This document shows, in pieces, positions 50,501-61,922 of a stretch of DNA of 64,000 nt (its first letter is position 1; each line of letters opens with the position of its first letter). The stretch lies in assembly GCA_905250125.1 (NCBI GenBank), contig CAJNOL010000178.1, positions 1 to 64,000 of the forward strand, written 5' to 3'. Made by a program: the position numbers and the translations under genes. Under the pieces are notes generated by a model that searched no databases, had not been told where the DNA came from, and saw only the letters and a list, made by a program, of their open reading frames with translations. Source of the stretch: Rotaria sordida (taxonomy: Eukaryota > Rotifera > Eurotatoria > Philodinida > Philodinidae).

Positions 50501-50746
50501 ATAGTTGAAATAAAAGTTGTGCTAAATGCTGAATCACAAAAGCGCAAAAGTACACATGTCTATAAAAAAGAAACACTTCTAAATGTAAATATATTTCAAA
50601 AAAAAAAAAAAATATCATACTGACCTTTCCAACACCACTATCACCTTAATAAACAAAAAAACAACATATGTAAATAGTTATTGTTAAACAATATTAAACA
50701 TACCAATCAAAAGTAATTTAAATAAATAATCATAGGCTTTAGCCAT
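47564..50746 (-). CDS. RAB8: Rab8-like small GTPase
   Basis: Small GTPase of the Rab8/10/13 group, controlling exocytic and ciliary membrane traffic. The start is ATG 50746 ([15 protein letters not shown]) and the stop is at 47564-47566. About ten exons give roughly 210 residues. Seen in order: P-loop GDSGVGKT (about 50630), switch [21 protein letters not shown] (about 50320), [18 protein letters not shown] (50215-50150), GNKCDM (about 49960) and ETSAKGN (about 47860). [15 protein letters not shown] fits Rab8 better than Rab10. The tail ends SFWSRCSFF, a CaaX-type box with one prenylatable cysteine as in vertebrate Rab8. The intron 47905-49910 is 2 kb and holds a small inverted-repeat element; the rest are 50-120 bp. 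It is divergent from TBP. Confidence 0.92.
49033..49328. repeat. ~300 bp TIR element in Rab8 intron
   Basis: CGACTTAGCATTATCACTGC at 49033 is the inverted partner of ATTACATTAACTTCATACTAAC...CTAAGTCG ending at 49328. Inside, ATCCTTAGACAAAAGTATTG pairs with CGATACTTTTGTCTTAGGAT. Arms are about 90 bp and the loop about 110 bp. It sits in the 2 kb Rab8 intron, with GC-richer unexplained patches at 48190-48250 (palindrome GTCGGGCCCCGAC) and 49760-49850. Confidence 0.8.
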
Positions 50747-52484
50747 TATTTTTCTTAGATATGATATTATGTGATAATATGTTAATGTCGATCCATGTGG
50801 TGTTTCCTATATCTAGAAAGACACAACAACACCTGTTAATATTCTTTATCTAGTATATCTGTAAATAGGAGAAAAAAACTGAATAGATTGTTATAAGACA
50901 AAAAGAACAATATAGATTGATGGCACTTCTTTTTATCGACCTTCAGATATGATCGATCAATCAATCAAGCAAGTTTAAGAGGAAAGTAGATATTTTATCA
51001 CGTTATAGGGCATTCATTCATTCATTCTTTTTTTTTTCTTATGAGTCATAGTTATAATCAAGTATTTTCATATTAATGGTGAAGTTTTGACCAGTAGAAA
51101 GATAAATAATTTATGCACTGTAAACTAGTGTACTCTATCATCAATTATTGGATATTGAATGCCTTGAGAAGACAAGCGTAGAAAAAAACCAGTTAAAAGA
51201 TGTAAAATTCTCAAGTTTTAATTCAAATCTTTATAATAAGAATACGAAAAATTAATGTTTTAAATATTGTTGTCAGACATTTTTCTATAGATTGAGCAAT
51301 TAAAGAATATTACATATTAGATTTATTAGGACTGAAACAAAAAAAAAACTTGATTTTGCACATCTCTAATCATGAAACATTTTGACTAAATCAAAGAATT
51401 TGAGAACAAAATTTGATAATTCAGTGAAAGACGATCTTTAACTTACTACACATTAGAATTATTGTTTTACTTTTATTTGCATATTGAATATAAATTCTGT
51501 CCCATACATCATGACATTTTTTATCAATAGATGTATTGAAAATACAATAAAACCATTACTAGTAAACACTTCTCTAAAGTCAACATCTTCTAATTATAAA
51601 CGATCTCAAGCCCAACGGAGCACCTTTGGCTGAAAATGCCGCTCTCTAATATGAACACTTCTTTGCCATTCCTCTTACTGTTATAATGTATATTGTTTTT
51701 CTTCTGACTTCTTTCCATTGCCTACCATCTGTTTCTTATGAATTACAAGTATGCACATTTTATGCATGATACGCCTGCTCTAGGTGTAAAGAAAAACAAA
51801 GACATTATGTCACAAGCTTAGTTTGGAAGAAAAAATTGAATTGATTAATGAGTTAGAATCAAAGGTATTGAAAAAAAAACAAAATTTGTATTTAAGTTGA
51901 AAAATTTTTTCAATTTAAGACATTTAGATAAATCAACTATCTAAATTGAACGAACAGGTTGTTTTTTTCAATGGTATTCACAATAGAGAAGTTTTAGTGT
52001 ATTTCAAAAGTTGAATTTGATTTTTGTATTTCTTTTAATTTTATAAATCATTTTTATATATTACAACAAAGTATAAATTACTGCTTTTTATAGAAGAATA
52101 TTACCTGTTGTTCATCGCAAAAGTAAATTTTCCCAATATGTTTACTATAATAAAGCTTGAAAAACTGATTTTTGTATTATGTCACAAACTATTGATACAA
52201 TGAAAAGGTAAAGAATGAAATAGACTTTGACAGAACAACGCGACCTGATTAATGTGCATATAACACAAATCATTTGATAAGTTGTTAATCATTCTATTTC
52301 CAGCGGCATCTATTATTTATAGTGCAAAATGTAATTTCTGGATATTTCTCATAGCTGACAAATCAATAGCGTTGTTATTCTCAAGTGTAAATTTTCCTTG
52401 AGTGTTGCGTATATACTTGAAAAATTTACGTACAATTTAAATTAATATTAATTGTTACTATAATAATTTTTTTTATTGCTCAAT
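50747..52484. other. Divergent intergenic region between Rab8 and TBP
   Basis: This 1.7 kb region must hold the promoters of both Rab8 (leftward) and TBP (rightward). It is AT-rich throughout. I see no exon, RNA gene or long inverted repeat. No core promoter element stands out against the A/T background. Confidence 0.6.
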
Positions 52485-53617
52485 ATGGATTATTCACCTG
52501 GTTTTAGTGATCCACATTCCCATCAGGTTTGTTATTTTATTTATCTTGAAATCCTAAATCTGATATTCAGAATGATCAATATGCATCCCCTATGTCTTTA
52601 CCTCCATCATTAACACCAAGAAGTGTTGCTTCTAGAGAAGATACACACGCGAATGCGTCAAATGATAATAGGTTTCAGCATCGTCCGTCAATTGCTTCAA
52701 AAAAAAATATACCAGATATGGGTCCACCATCAACAGTTACTTCCTATCATCTTAGTTCAGTAGCACCATCAACACCTTTCTCTGCAGCAGCAACACCATA
52801 TACACCACGAACAGCTGATCCTTTACGTGTTCAACCAAGTTTACAGTACTAAAAAAATTATTATTTTTTTTCTATTTTGTTAAAATTATTTTGTTTCATA
52901 GAAATATTGTCTCAACTGTCAGTCTTGGTTGTCCATTAGATTTAAAACGTATTGCACTTCAAGCTCGTAATGCAGAATATAATCCGAAACGTTTTGCTGC
53001 CGTTATTATGCGTATTCGTAGTCCACGAACAACAGCTCTAATATTTACTTCAGGAAAAATGGTTTGTACTGGTGCTAAAAGTGAAGAAGATTCTGTTCAA
53101 GCAGCACGACGTTATGCTCGTGTTATTCAAAAACTTGGTTTTCCAGTAAATTTTAAATCTAAATATTTAGGTTTTTCTTCTATTCAAAATTCAAAAAAAT
53201 TCTCATTTTTAGGCTAAATTTCTCGATTTTAAAATTCAAAATATGGTTGGAAGTGCTGATGTTAGTTTTAAAATACGACTTGAAGCACTTGCATTAAAAC
53301 ATGCTACATATTGCAGGTTAGAAATTATATATTCAAGTGATTGTTTTTTTTTTTTTGAAAATTTTCTTTTTCTTTTTATTAAGTTATGAACCTGAATTAT
53401 TTCCCGGTTTAATTTATCGAGTCATTCAACCAAAAATTGTTTTACTTATTTTTAATTCTGGTAAAGTTGTACTTACAGGTAAAAATAAAAACCAGAAATA
53501 CTTAGATGTTTTTTTTGAACAAGATAATTTTATTTAGGTGCAAAAGAACGTCGTGAAATTCATGAAGCATTTGAACGTATTTATCCAATATTAAAAACAT
53601 TTCGACGAGCCTCTTGA
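52485..53617 (+). CDS. TBP: TATA-binding protein
   Basis: General transcription factor that binds the TATA box and nucleates pre-initiation complexes for all three RNA polymerases. Exons are 52485-52526, 52571-52845, 52902-53145, 53213-53316, 53394-53478 and 53538-53617, joined with consistent phase to about 275 residues. The N-terminus is a short, S/T/P-rich region without a long glutamine tract. The C-terminal core has both saddle repeats. The first carries [26 protein letters not shown] and [20 protein letters not shown]. The second carries [39 protein letters not shown] and [10 protein letters not shown]. The four DNA-intercalating phenylalanines (RFAA, LIFTSG, LFPG, LIFNSG) are conserved. 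ATG 52485 follows the only plausible first exon. It is convergent with the adhesion GPCR. Confidence 0.96.
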
Positions 53618-53791
53618 AGAGATTTTTATTTTTTTATTATATAAAATTATATGACGGTGATCTATTTTTCATCTTTAAACATTTTATTTATATTTCGTTT
53701 CATGCTTACGTTTTGTTTTTCTATTATTTTAATTTTCATTTCTCTGTAATCCTATGATAACAGTATGCAGATGTCACTTGTTTTTATTTAC

Positions 53792-53797
53792 AATAAA
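53792..53797 (+). terminator. Candidate TBP polyadenylation signal
   Basis: AATAAA about 175 bp after the TBP stop codon in the right strand and context. Other AATAAA sequences are common in this AT-rich DNA, so assignment is by position only. Confidence 0.45.
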
Positions 53798-55179
53798 TAA
53801 GTAGAAGCAAGTAAAAGTTATATTTTATGATTAAAATTTCATATATTTGAAATGGTTAACATACACAAGATGAAACAAATCGTTATTCTATAATAATGTT
53901 GTAAACTATTTTTGATAATAAATATGCTCTTGGTTAATGTAATAAGCATTGAAAACAAGAGTAGTATGTTTACCAAAAATAAAATGTTTTAAGTTTTAGT
54001 TTTACAGTAAATCAAGTGACAATGCTTTCAGATTGTAAAAAAAGACCAAGTCTGTTACGGAGACTGCCATCAGAGCAGGTCAAAATAGTTTGCCCTGGTA
54101 ATGTTTGTTTCATAAAAAGTCATTTGAAATCGTTTACTAAATGAAAATATAAATCTTTCAGAACATATGTGATATATATATATTTTCAGTCGATCTCGTT
54201 AGATATTATATATATATAATACTTATTCTAATTGATCACCGTTCAATACGAACTCTTTTGATTTTGAGGAGATTCAACATCTCTTAACAAATTGTAAGCA
54301 GGTCTAGCAAATAAAGAAAAAATGAATCTTCACCTACTGCTATATGGTGATGAAAGACGTCGAATCAATTAAATGATTATATTCAGTCATAGAGCACCCT
54401 TGTTTTCATTGATGGATATCTTGTTTTTGTATGAGTATGCTACTAATATCATGCAACCATGCTAAAAAAAAGACCAGATATTTAACTAAAAAGAATTATT
54501 TCTTCGTCAAGAATTAAAAAAAGGATATTATTTTCACTCGATTATAACTTGAATTTTTTTTCAATCGATTAAAAAGATTTGTCAATATTTATTAATTAAA
54601 ATTAATCGATGAAATTATCATCGATAAAAAGAAATTTGGAAAAAATGCTTGCAATTAGAAAAATCCAAAATGTAATTTTAAAATCAGATTATAATTGAGT
54701 CGAAATAGCACAATTTTAATCAATTTTTGTACAGCTGTATGATTGTTTTATACATGGATAACATTCTTTTAAAATGATATAAAATACATATGAGTACTGA
54801 ATATAAACATGATCAAAATTTTTCGTTAGGTTATCAACGCATTCCAGAGTCGATCACAGTTTATATGTCCTGAGATCGGGCAGGGCGAAAAAAGTACTCT
54901 GTGGCGGTCTGTTTTATATAAATAGCAGTTTAAAAAAGTAAAAATATTTTGAAGAGTCCAGATCTCATCAATGGCACGGTCGGATCTAGGTATGATCTCA
55001 CACCCAGGGTGCATTGGGTGTTGGCTATCTGATCGGGTTGCAGGGTACTAAAAAGAACGTTATTTCCTCTTCAACGGATTTCATAGAATCAATGATAGTC
55101 ATGCAAATAATAAAAAAGTGATAATCTTTTAATGCTTCTTGGCCCAATAGCTAATAGAGCTATTAAAGTGAATTCAATT

Positions 55180-55750
55180 CAAGAAACCAAATAAAGTATC
55201 ACTTCAATTGAGTTCCGTTCTCCCTTAAAATCCGATCTTGGATCAAGTACATTCAAATGGCATGAAGTTTTCAGAATATGTTGAGGCTGTTGTGAAGAGG
55301 TTATGATAAAATTTTCAGCTCTATATCATGATATTTTCGGGAGGTATTCAACTAACAAGAATAAAAAGTAGCTCATTTACTAACTCATAATTCTATGTAC
55401 GGTTTCATTCTATAGACTTAATTTTTTTTTTGTTTGAAAGAGCATATCACGATGTGCTCTTTTAAACAAAAAAAGGAACAGTTGGCTACAATGAAGTTCC
55501 TTCAAGAATTCTAGGATGCACTATCAAAAAAAATATAAACAGAGACAAAGTGACAAAAATTTTCCCGTTTATCTGAAAAAAAAATACTTTTTAAGTAGAA
55601 AACGACGGAAATTTTTGGCAAAAACAAGGTGTCAAATAAAAAAATCATGCCATTTACGAAACATCAGACCTAGAGCTATTTTCTCATGCATTCATCTAAA
55701 TTTTTATGTTTTTCACGAAAATTGACTTTTTGTTTTTGAGAATGGTCTTC
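55180..55750. repeat. Dispersed repeat G, copy 1
   Basis: It aligns in the same orientation with 58560-59220. Shared blocks are AAATCCGA(T/C)CTTG, TTTTCAGCT(C)TATATCATGATA, AAAAGTAGCTCATTT or AAAAATAGCTCATTT, CTTAATTTTTTTTTTGTTTGAAAG, GTAGTTCCTTC(A/G)AGAATT and GAAAATTGACTTTTTGTTT. It has a short palindrome GAGCATATCACGATGTGCTC where copy 2 has ~130 bp of extra sequence. Confidence 0.75.
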
Positions 55751-56026
55751 ACATAGATTCTTCTTAATTTTTTTGTCTACAATACTCTCTGCTGCTAGAG
55801 TATTTCTTCTATATTTATTAATAAAAGACGAATAATCATACATAAAAACGTATATAAGAAGATACCAATACAAAGAAAAACGAAAAAACAAAAGAACACA
55901 AAACACTATAGATATCTATATGTAATCAGGAAAATGAATTAGACAAACAACCGGATTATTGAGTATACATAAATCTGACTGTATAAAACAGAAAGAAAAA
56001 ACAAACCGAAATGAAGTTTTTTTTTT

Positions 56027-59000
56027 TTAAAGTTTTGTAGCATCATGATTCGATGCATAGAATAGAGAATAATCATCAAGCGATGTTGTTAATTGATTTG
56101 TTTCATAAATATAATTTGTTTCTGGTGCCCAAACATGTCTTGGTTCATAACAAAGATTTGTCATATTTGTTGTACATAATGAATCATCACCTTCCATTAA
56201 TAATGGTGGTGGAGGTGGAGGTAATACTGGTGGAGCTGGTGGTGGTGGTGATGATGGCATATATGCATCAATAAAATGTTGAGGTTTAGATGAATATTGT
56301 ATATGACGTGATGAAACTTTTTGTTGATCACTTCTTGATGTTGTAGAAAATTCTTTATTACCAAGAAAACCCGATGATGATGATGACGATGGAGAATAAA
56401 TTGTTGATATACCAAGTGTTTTAAAAGTATCTATATTATTTTTTTTGTTTTAATTAATTAAATAATTAAAATAAAATAAATTAACTTACTATTCCAAGAA
56501 GTTCGTCTTGTTTTTGATGTTATTATATGAAGAAGAAATATAGAAAAACCTGTTAGAGAAGCAGATATACAAAAAAATATTTGATATAATATACGTATTG
56601 ATCCAATAGTAAATAAACCAAATATCCAAGTTAGACTAAGAACAATAAAACAACATAATGCAATAGAAAATCGTGATAAACGTTGAGATTCAATTATTTG
56701 TGTACTACGTATATTTTGTCCTTTTTTGTTACATAATAATGCATAAGCAACTATTGAATAAAGAATACTATTAATAAGAATATATAAAATAATCGGTAAA
56801 ACAAATGATAAATAAAAAGGTAAACTTGACAACCAACAACTAGAAAAAAAAATCTAAATGATTATTATCTTAGAAAGAAAAGAAAATATTCTTACATTTG
56901 ATCAGTTCGTTGTGTATAATTCAATGGATCAAGAACAAGTATGATAACAACAGGAATCAATGGAATAACTATAACAATCAAAATCAAGTTCGAAATTATC
57001 ATTTTTTTAATGTTTTCAGAAAAATTAAAGTCGAATCTTTATAATATATTGAATAGAAAGACTAAGATTTTTCTAAAACCCACGTTTTATCTTCCGAAGT
57101 GTGAATACTTATTTTTAGAAGCACAGATACATAGTACGTAGTACAATCACTACAAATACCGAGAAAGGCACCGTCCAGAGCCTGTCGAGTTGGCTTCGGA
57201 TACGGGTTCGAAAATTTTGGATCCTACGGGCTACAGCGGCGCCTACTCGATAAAACTCAATCAAGGACCAAAGATTGGTGAAATTGACGGATAGACTCAG
57301 AAAGAAATATCACGTTACAGTCCTTTATATCTATTTGGTTTCTCAAAGATGAATATGTGACATATCGATATGTAACGAGAAAGAAAAGAGTCATTTACCC
57401 ATCGACGGATTGTTGAACTTCACATTATGAATTTTTCTCACGCAACCTTTACAGACAAACCTAACGTGCCTCTTTGAACGATGATTCAAACTTAAACTTT
57501 GAGCTTTAACAAAACATGTATGAGATAAGTTTTGCTTAAGCAATATAGTTTTGATTGTACTTTTTAAAAAAATTGAAGAGTGTGGACAAACAGAAGAAAA
57601 TAAAATGGATAGTTTTTAAAACAACATATTGATTATTATGAAAAGTGTACGCAAACTTGCTCTCAACAAGTTTTACCAAAAACACATGGCACATCTATAA
57701 AATATTTCTTTTCAGCCAATAAAAACCGACTGGTCCGACACCAAACCGGTTACAACTCTAGTCGCAAGGGGATCTCCCTTTTCGGATGTTAAAATTAAAA
57801 CTTTTTTGATCTTTAGTATAGCATCGAAGTATTCTCTATCAAATGCTATATAAGTGAGACCTCTTCGTTGCCAGTTAGCACTTTTATTAAAGCCAACTCT
57901 CGAAATCCGTAGTAGAAAAACTTGCGCTACGATTATTCTTTGTATGTAAAATTCTTCTAATGTTAATTTCTAAAAGTGCTGAAAGCATGAGTCATAGATC
58001 TCTAACACCACCAGTTTTTGATCATTTTATTTGGAGAGAAAAGTTCTAATACATGCAGAAAAGTTTACTTTGCGTTTCTCTCAAAATTAATTTTTGAACA
58101 CAAAAAATCAAGTTTTTTCCCTTTTTTCTCCCACATGATACGTCCAATTGAGCTCAAAATTTTTTTATGAGTACTTTCATGTTTTTTTCTTCTTCAAAAT
58201 ATTGTTCCTACGAAATTCGATGGTCTTTGAAAAATTCGGAGTATTGAAGAAAAAAACACAGTTTTCGATAGTGTTTCCAGTATTCTGGTTCTCCTGAGAT
58301 CTAGGAATGATCTTTTTGAACACACACCTCGATTCGATCCTAGTTTTAATAAAGAAATAGTTGTTCGAAAAAGCGAAATATAGAGTTTTGCGGAGTAAGG
58401 GAGAATTTATGGCTATTTTTAGCCTTTGAGAACATCTTATCTGCTTGAAGAAAGCATCTGAAAATTTTGAGTCTACGACAACTTTTATTCTACTTATCGA
58501 GATCTATCTGCCTTGAAAGTTTCATAAACTTTGCGTGGAGTCGTTTTCAAGAAATTCCGAAAAGAAGATCTTCTTAAGAGCTCCTATTCAAAATCCGACC
58601 TTGAGCCAGATGCATTTAATTCGCATGAAATTTTTCGGATATGTTGGATCTATAACGGAGAGGCTATTATAAACTTTTCAGCTATATATCATGATAGTTT
58701 TGAGAGATATCGAATAAACAAGAATCAAAAATAGCTCATTTGACAAATCGAAATTCTGTGTGCCTTCATTCTATGCACTTAATTTTTTTTTTTGTTTGAA
58801 AGGCCATGACAAAGCGTTTCTTTTTTTCTTACTTGTCAAGTGGAGCAAAGTTCAATGTCACGAAAAAATGACGCTCTAATAAAAATACTCTTTTACGTAA
58901 TAGTAATAAAGCTTAGTTCTAAAAAGATACTCTGTCACGTTCTACATCTTGACATGCTCTTTCCAATAGAAGAAAAAGAGCAATTGACTATAATGTAGTT

Positions 59001-61922
59001 CCTTCGAGAATTTTAGGATGCTTGATCAAAAAAAAGCATAAACAGAGAAAATATTGTCCGCTTTTTCTTAACAATGCATATTTTTAAATCAGATGATAGC
59101 AGAAATTATCAAAGAATTTTCGCAGAAAAGAACGTGCTGAATAAAAAATCATGTCTCGGACTACACTTCTATGCATGTATCTTAATTTCGAAAATTGACT
59201 TTTTGTTTGAGAATGGAAAGGATTTTTCAAAAATAATATTTTGAAAGAAATTTTTCTACAGTTGTTTTTATGACTTACTTTGAGAAAATGCTGCTGCTTT
59301 TCTTGTAAATGCTGAAAATGAATTTGGAAAAGCTTTAACAAATAATAAATATTGTATTAAAGCTATAATAAACATCCAACTATATGATGATAATATAAAA
59401 TAATGTAATAAACTAGCAATAATAATACATAATAAATGTTTTAATTGATTTAATTTATATAAACAAATAATTGAAAATAATATGTTAACACAAAGAAGAT
59501 TTATTGATAGAAATAAAAGAGATTTTTGACTAAAATGACGACGTAATTTCCTTCAAAAATAAATTATTATTATTATTATTAATAAGAAAAAGAAAAAAGA
59601 TATTTGATTTACTTAAAAAATATAAATGTTAAAATTGTTAAACATAAACCAATTGATGATAATAATAAACCAGTCAATGTTATTATTGAAAGAATTTGTT
59701 CAATATATTCTGGTATTGGTTTTTGTTCAATATCCTTGAAAATTATTTTTTTTTAGTTATTAAAAAAATTAAAAATTTCCTTTACAAACCATTAAAACAG
59801 CAAAATGTGTCAAATGATTACATATACAAGTTACACTTCGTTCTGTTACATTACTCAAATTACATCCTTGTGTTGACCATTGTATTGTCATATTATTAAA
59901 TATATTCCAATAAGCACAAATTAATCTAAGATTTTTTTCATTAAAATTATTTTCGATAAAAAAATGAATTTTAACAAATGATCCCATAGTTTTTATTAAT
60001 TCAGGTTTATCAATAGTTAATGAAATAATTCGTGTTAATAAACGATATTGTTTATCATCAAATAAAATCATTTTTTGATTATATACAGAAAATATTAAAC
60101 GATTTTGTTTCATTATTATTTGAGAATCAAGAATAATAAACGTTGAATTTTCATGATTAGGTTCGAAACTAATTGATTGTGTTTCATTTTTTATTGGATC
60201 TAAGTTTTTGAAAAAAAAAAAAGATTCATTAAAAATATATTGTGAATCTATAGAATATAGGCGAATAATTCTAGCACTGAAGTTTCAAGAAAAATCGAAT
60301 CTATATAAAACGCTTCAAAAACTAATTACTGATCATGCCTCGATAGTCACCGTCGGGTCCAAAAACTTCGGACCCGGACCCGATGGGTTCTACCGTTCGA
60401 CTTGAACTTAACTTCTTCCTTCAAGGAGGTTGATGCATCTTGTCACTGATCAGGTTATTTTTTAAAGCATTAAAAGTGTCTGACCTTTACAAATTTGTGA
60501 TTCCAATGAAGATAACTCACCTAAATGAGTGTTGAGTTCCATTGTATAAAAATCTTTTTTTTTTTGTAAAAGAATTATACTGATCATCAATATCAGTCCA
60601 GATTATTTAACAGCGACTCAATTTCAAGACCTATTACCTATGAAGATATATGCGCACTTTTTTAGACAAATTTTCACAAATAAAAACGACTTTCTCATTT
60701 GTTACATGGGAGAAAAAAATTAGTTACTAATCATAAGAGATCTATATTGTTTCAAAGGAAACTATTATAAGCTTCTTAGGGTATTATTAAGAGTTTGATC
60801 TTTTTTTTTTTTAAATCTTTATAAGAAAAAAAACGCGATCATTACTGCAACCATTTTTCAGCTTAATTTGAAATATTGTGTGTCTGACAGAAAAAAAAAT
60901 GTTTCTTCTGACAGAATTAAAGCTCAAAACAAAAATCATCTAAAAGACTTTCATTGACAATAATACATACCAAATGAAAAACCAATGATAGGTTTCATCC
61001 AACTATTTGGTCTATTAACAATTGATACAGCAAGATTAGTTTTAATAAAAGATTTTTCTAATTCATCAAATATAAAATTTTGAGAATATGTTTCAAGTAA
61101 TGATAATAATCTATGATTAAAATTTGATTTTTTTTTGTTTTGTTTTATTCGAATCAAAAAAAAGAAAAATTTCGAATTCTTACTTAACAATACTTCTATT
61201 CATCTTTTGAGCTTCTTGTATTTGTAATGTTGATTCAAGAGATAAAAGTTTATTTGCAATTGAATATAAAGTAGATTGAATATCATCCGTATTTTGATTA
61301 TTCATTATTATACGATTTATTATATTAACAACTAATGCTATATCATACGAAGATTTAAAGTTTGTTGTTTCATCATTTAAATATGATAAGACATTAGATA
61401 TTTCATGAGAAGTAATTATAGGTAACTAAACAAAACAAAACAAAAAACAATTTGAAATAATCTATAGAATAGAATTGACGTTTGTTTTTACTTTAGCTAG
61501 TTGTTCAATTGTTAAATTCTGATATGGATTATCATCAAATATTATTATTTTTGTTTGTTCTTTCATATTTGCTGGATTAAAACAATTACTAAAATATGGT
61601 TCATGTCCCCAAGATGAATTTGGATAACAAGGTAAATAGACATAAGGACGACCCGTATCTATTAATTAAAATTGAATTGATACATTAAAGAATTAATTAT
61701 AACTTACAAGGACATGTTTCTAATGATCCAATATTTCCAATAGATGAATCAATAAAATTATATGATGCCAATTTTGTTTGATTTTTAAATTCAAATGTTG
61801 CTTTTGGACATCGACCTTTTAATAAAAAAAATAAATAAATAAAAAAAATTTCTTTTTTTTACTGATTACTTACCATTTGAAGGATGTATTATAAGTAAAA
61901 TTACTAGTATGAATCTTTTCAT
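56027..61922 (-). CDS. Adhesion GPCR with GPS cleavage site
   Basis: Cell-surface receptor of the adhesion (B2) family. ATG 61922 begins MKRFILVILLIIHPSNG, a signal peptide. A small cysteine-bearing segment follows (CPKATFEF, ETCPC, YLPCYPNSSWGH, about 61818-61560), then a GAIN-like region to about 59800. The GPS near 59930-59790 has CAYWN, QGCNLSN, TCICNHLTHFAVLM. The HL|T site is intact and T-H-F-A-V-L-M is the expected tethered agonist. TM1 starts in exon 59734-59615 (IPEYIEQILSIITLTG), and TM2-4 are at about 59551-59278 (RKLRRHFSQKSLLF, INLLCVN). TM5 is at about 56968-56800 and TM6-7 at 56790-56489 (LSLTWIFGLF). The cytoplasmic tail (56430-56027) has a polyproline run SPPPPAPPVLPPPPPP. 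Total length is about 700-750 residues, short for the family, with no lectin, olfactomedin or EGF module. Ligand unknown. An acceptor-like TTGTTATAG lies 24 nt before the ATG. Confidence 0.88.
57175..57250. repeat. GGGTYC-AAAATTT motif copy 2
   Basis: ACGGGTTCGAAAATTTTGGA then TACGGGCTACA, in a GC-richer island inside the adhesion GPCR intron 56969-59277. It parallels copies 1 and 3. Origin unknown. Confidence 0.5.
58560..59220. repeat. Dispersed repeat G, copy 2, in adhesion GPCR intron
   Basis: It is homologous to 55180-55750 in the same orientation, with an additional ~130 bp near 58830-58960 that copy 1 lacks. It ends about 60 bp before the exon encoding TM2-4. The ORF at 58531-58734 has no family features. 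Confidence 0.75.
60345..60405. repeat. GGGTYC-AAAATTT motif copy 3
   Basis: GTCGGGTCCAAAAACTTCGG then GACCCGATGGGTTCTACC, in the adhesion GPCR intron 60205-60960. It parallels the copies at 42.5 and 57.2 kb and contains a local palindrome TCCGAAGT/ACTTCGGA-like core. Confidence 0.5.

Larger units (their letters stand above)
53618..56026. other. Intergenic between convergent TBP and adhesion GPCR genes
   Basis: It contains the TBP 3' end, AT-rich sequence, a GC-richer unexplained patch at 54830-55045 (with CACCCAGGGTGCATTGGGTG) and a repeat copy at 55180-55750 that is homologous to 58560-59220. The ORFs at 54826-55014 and 55516-55906 have no family features. Confidence 0.6.

Noticed and set aside
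56053-56274. Plus-strand 73-codon ORF and minus-strand His-rich ORF at 56197-56415
   Set aside because: They are other frames of the polyproline tail exon of the adhesion GPCR.
57190-57215. GGTTCGAAAATTTT-like sequence as a tRNA B box
   Set aside because: No A box at the right distance and no cloverleaf can be drawn; the similar copies at 42.5 and 60.3 kb also fail.
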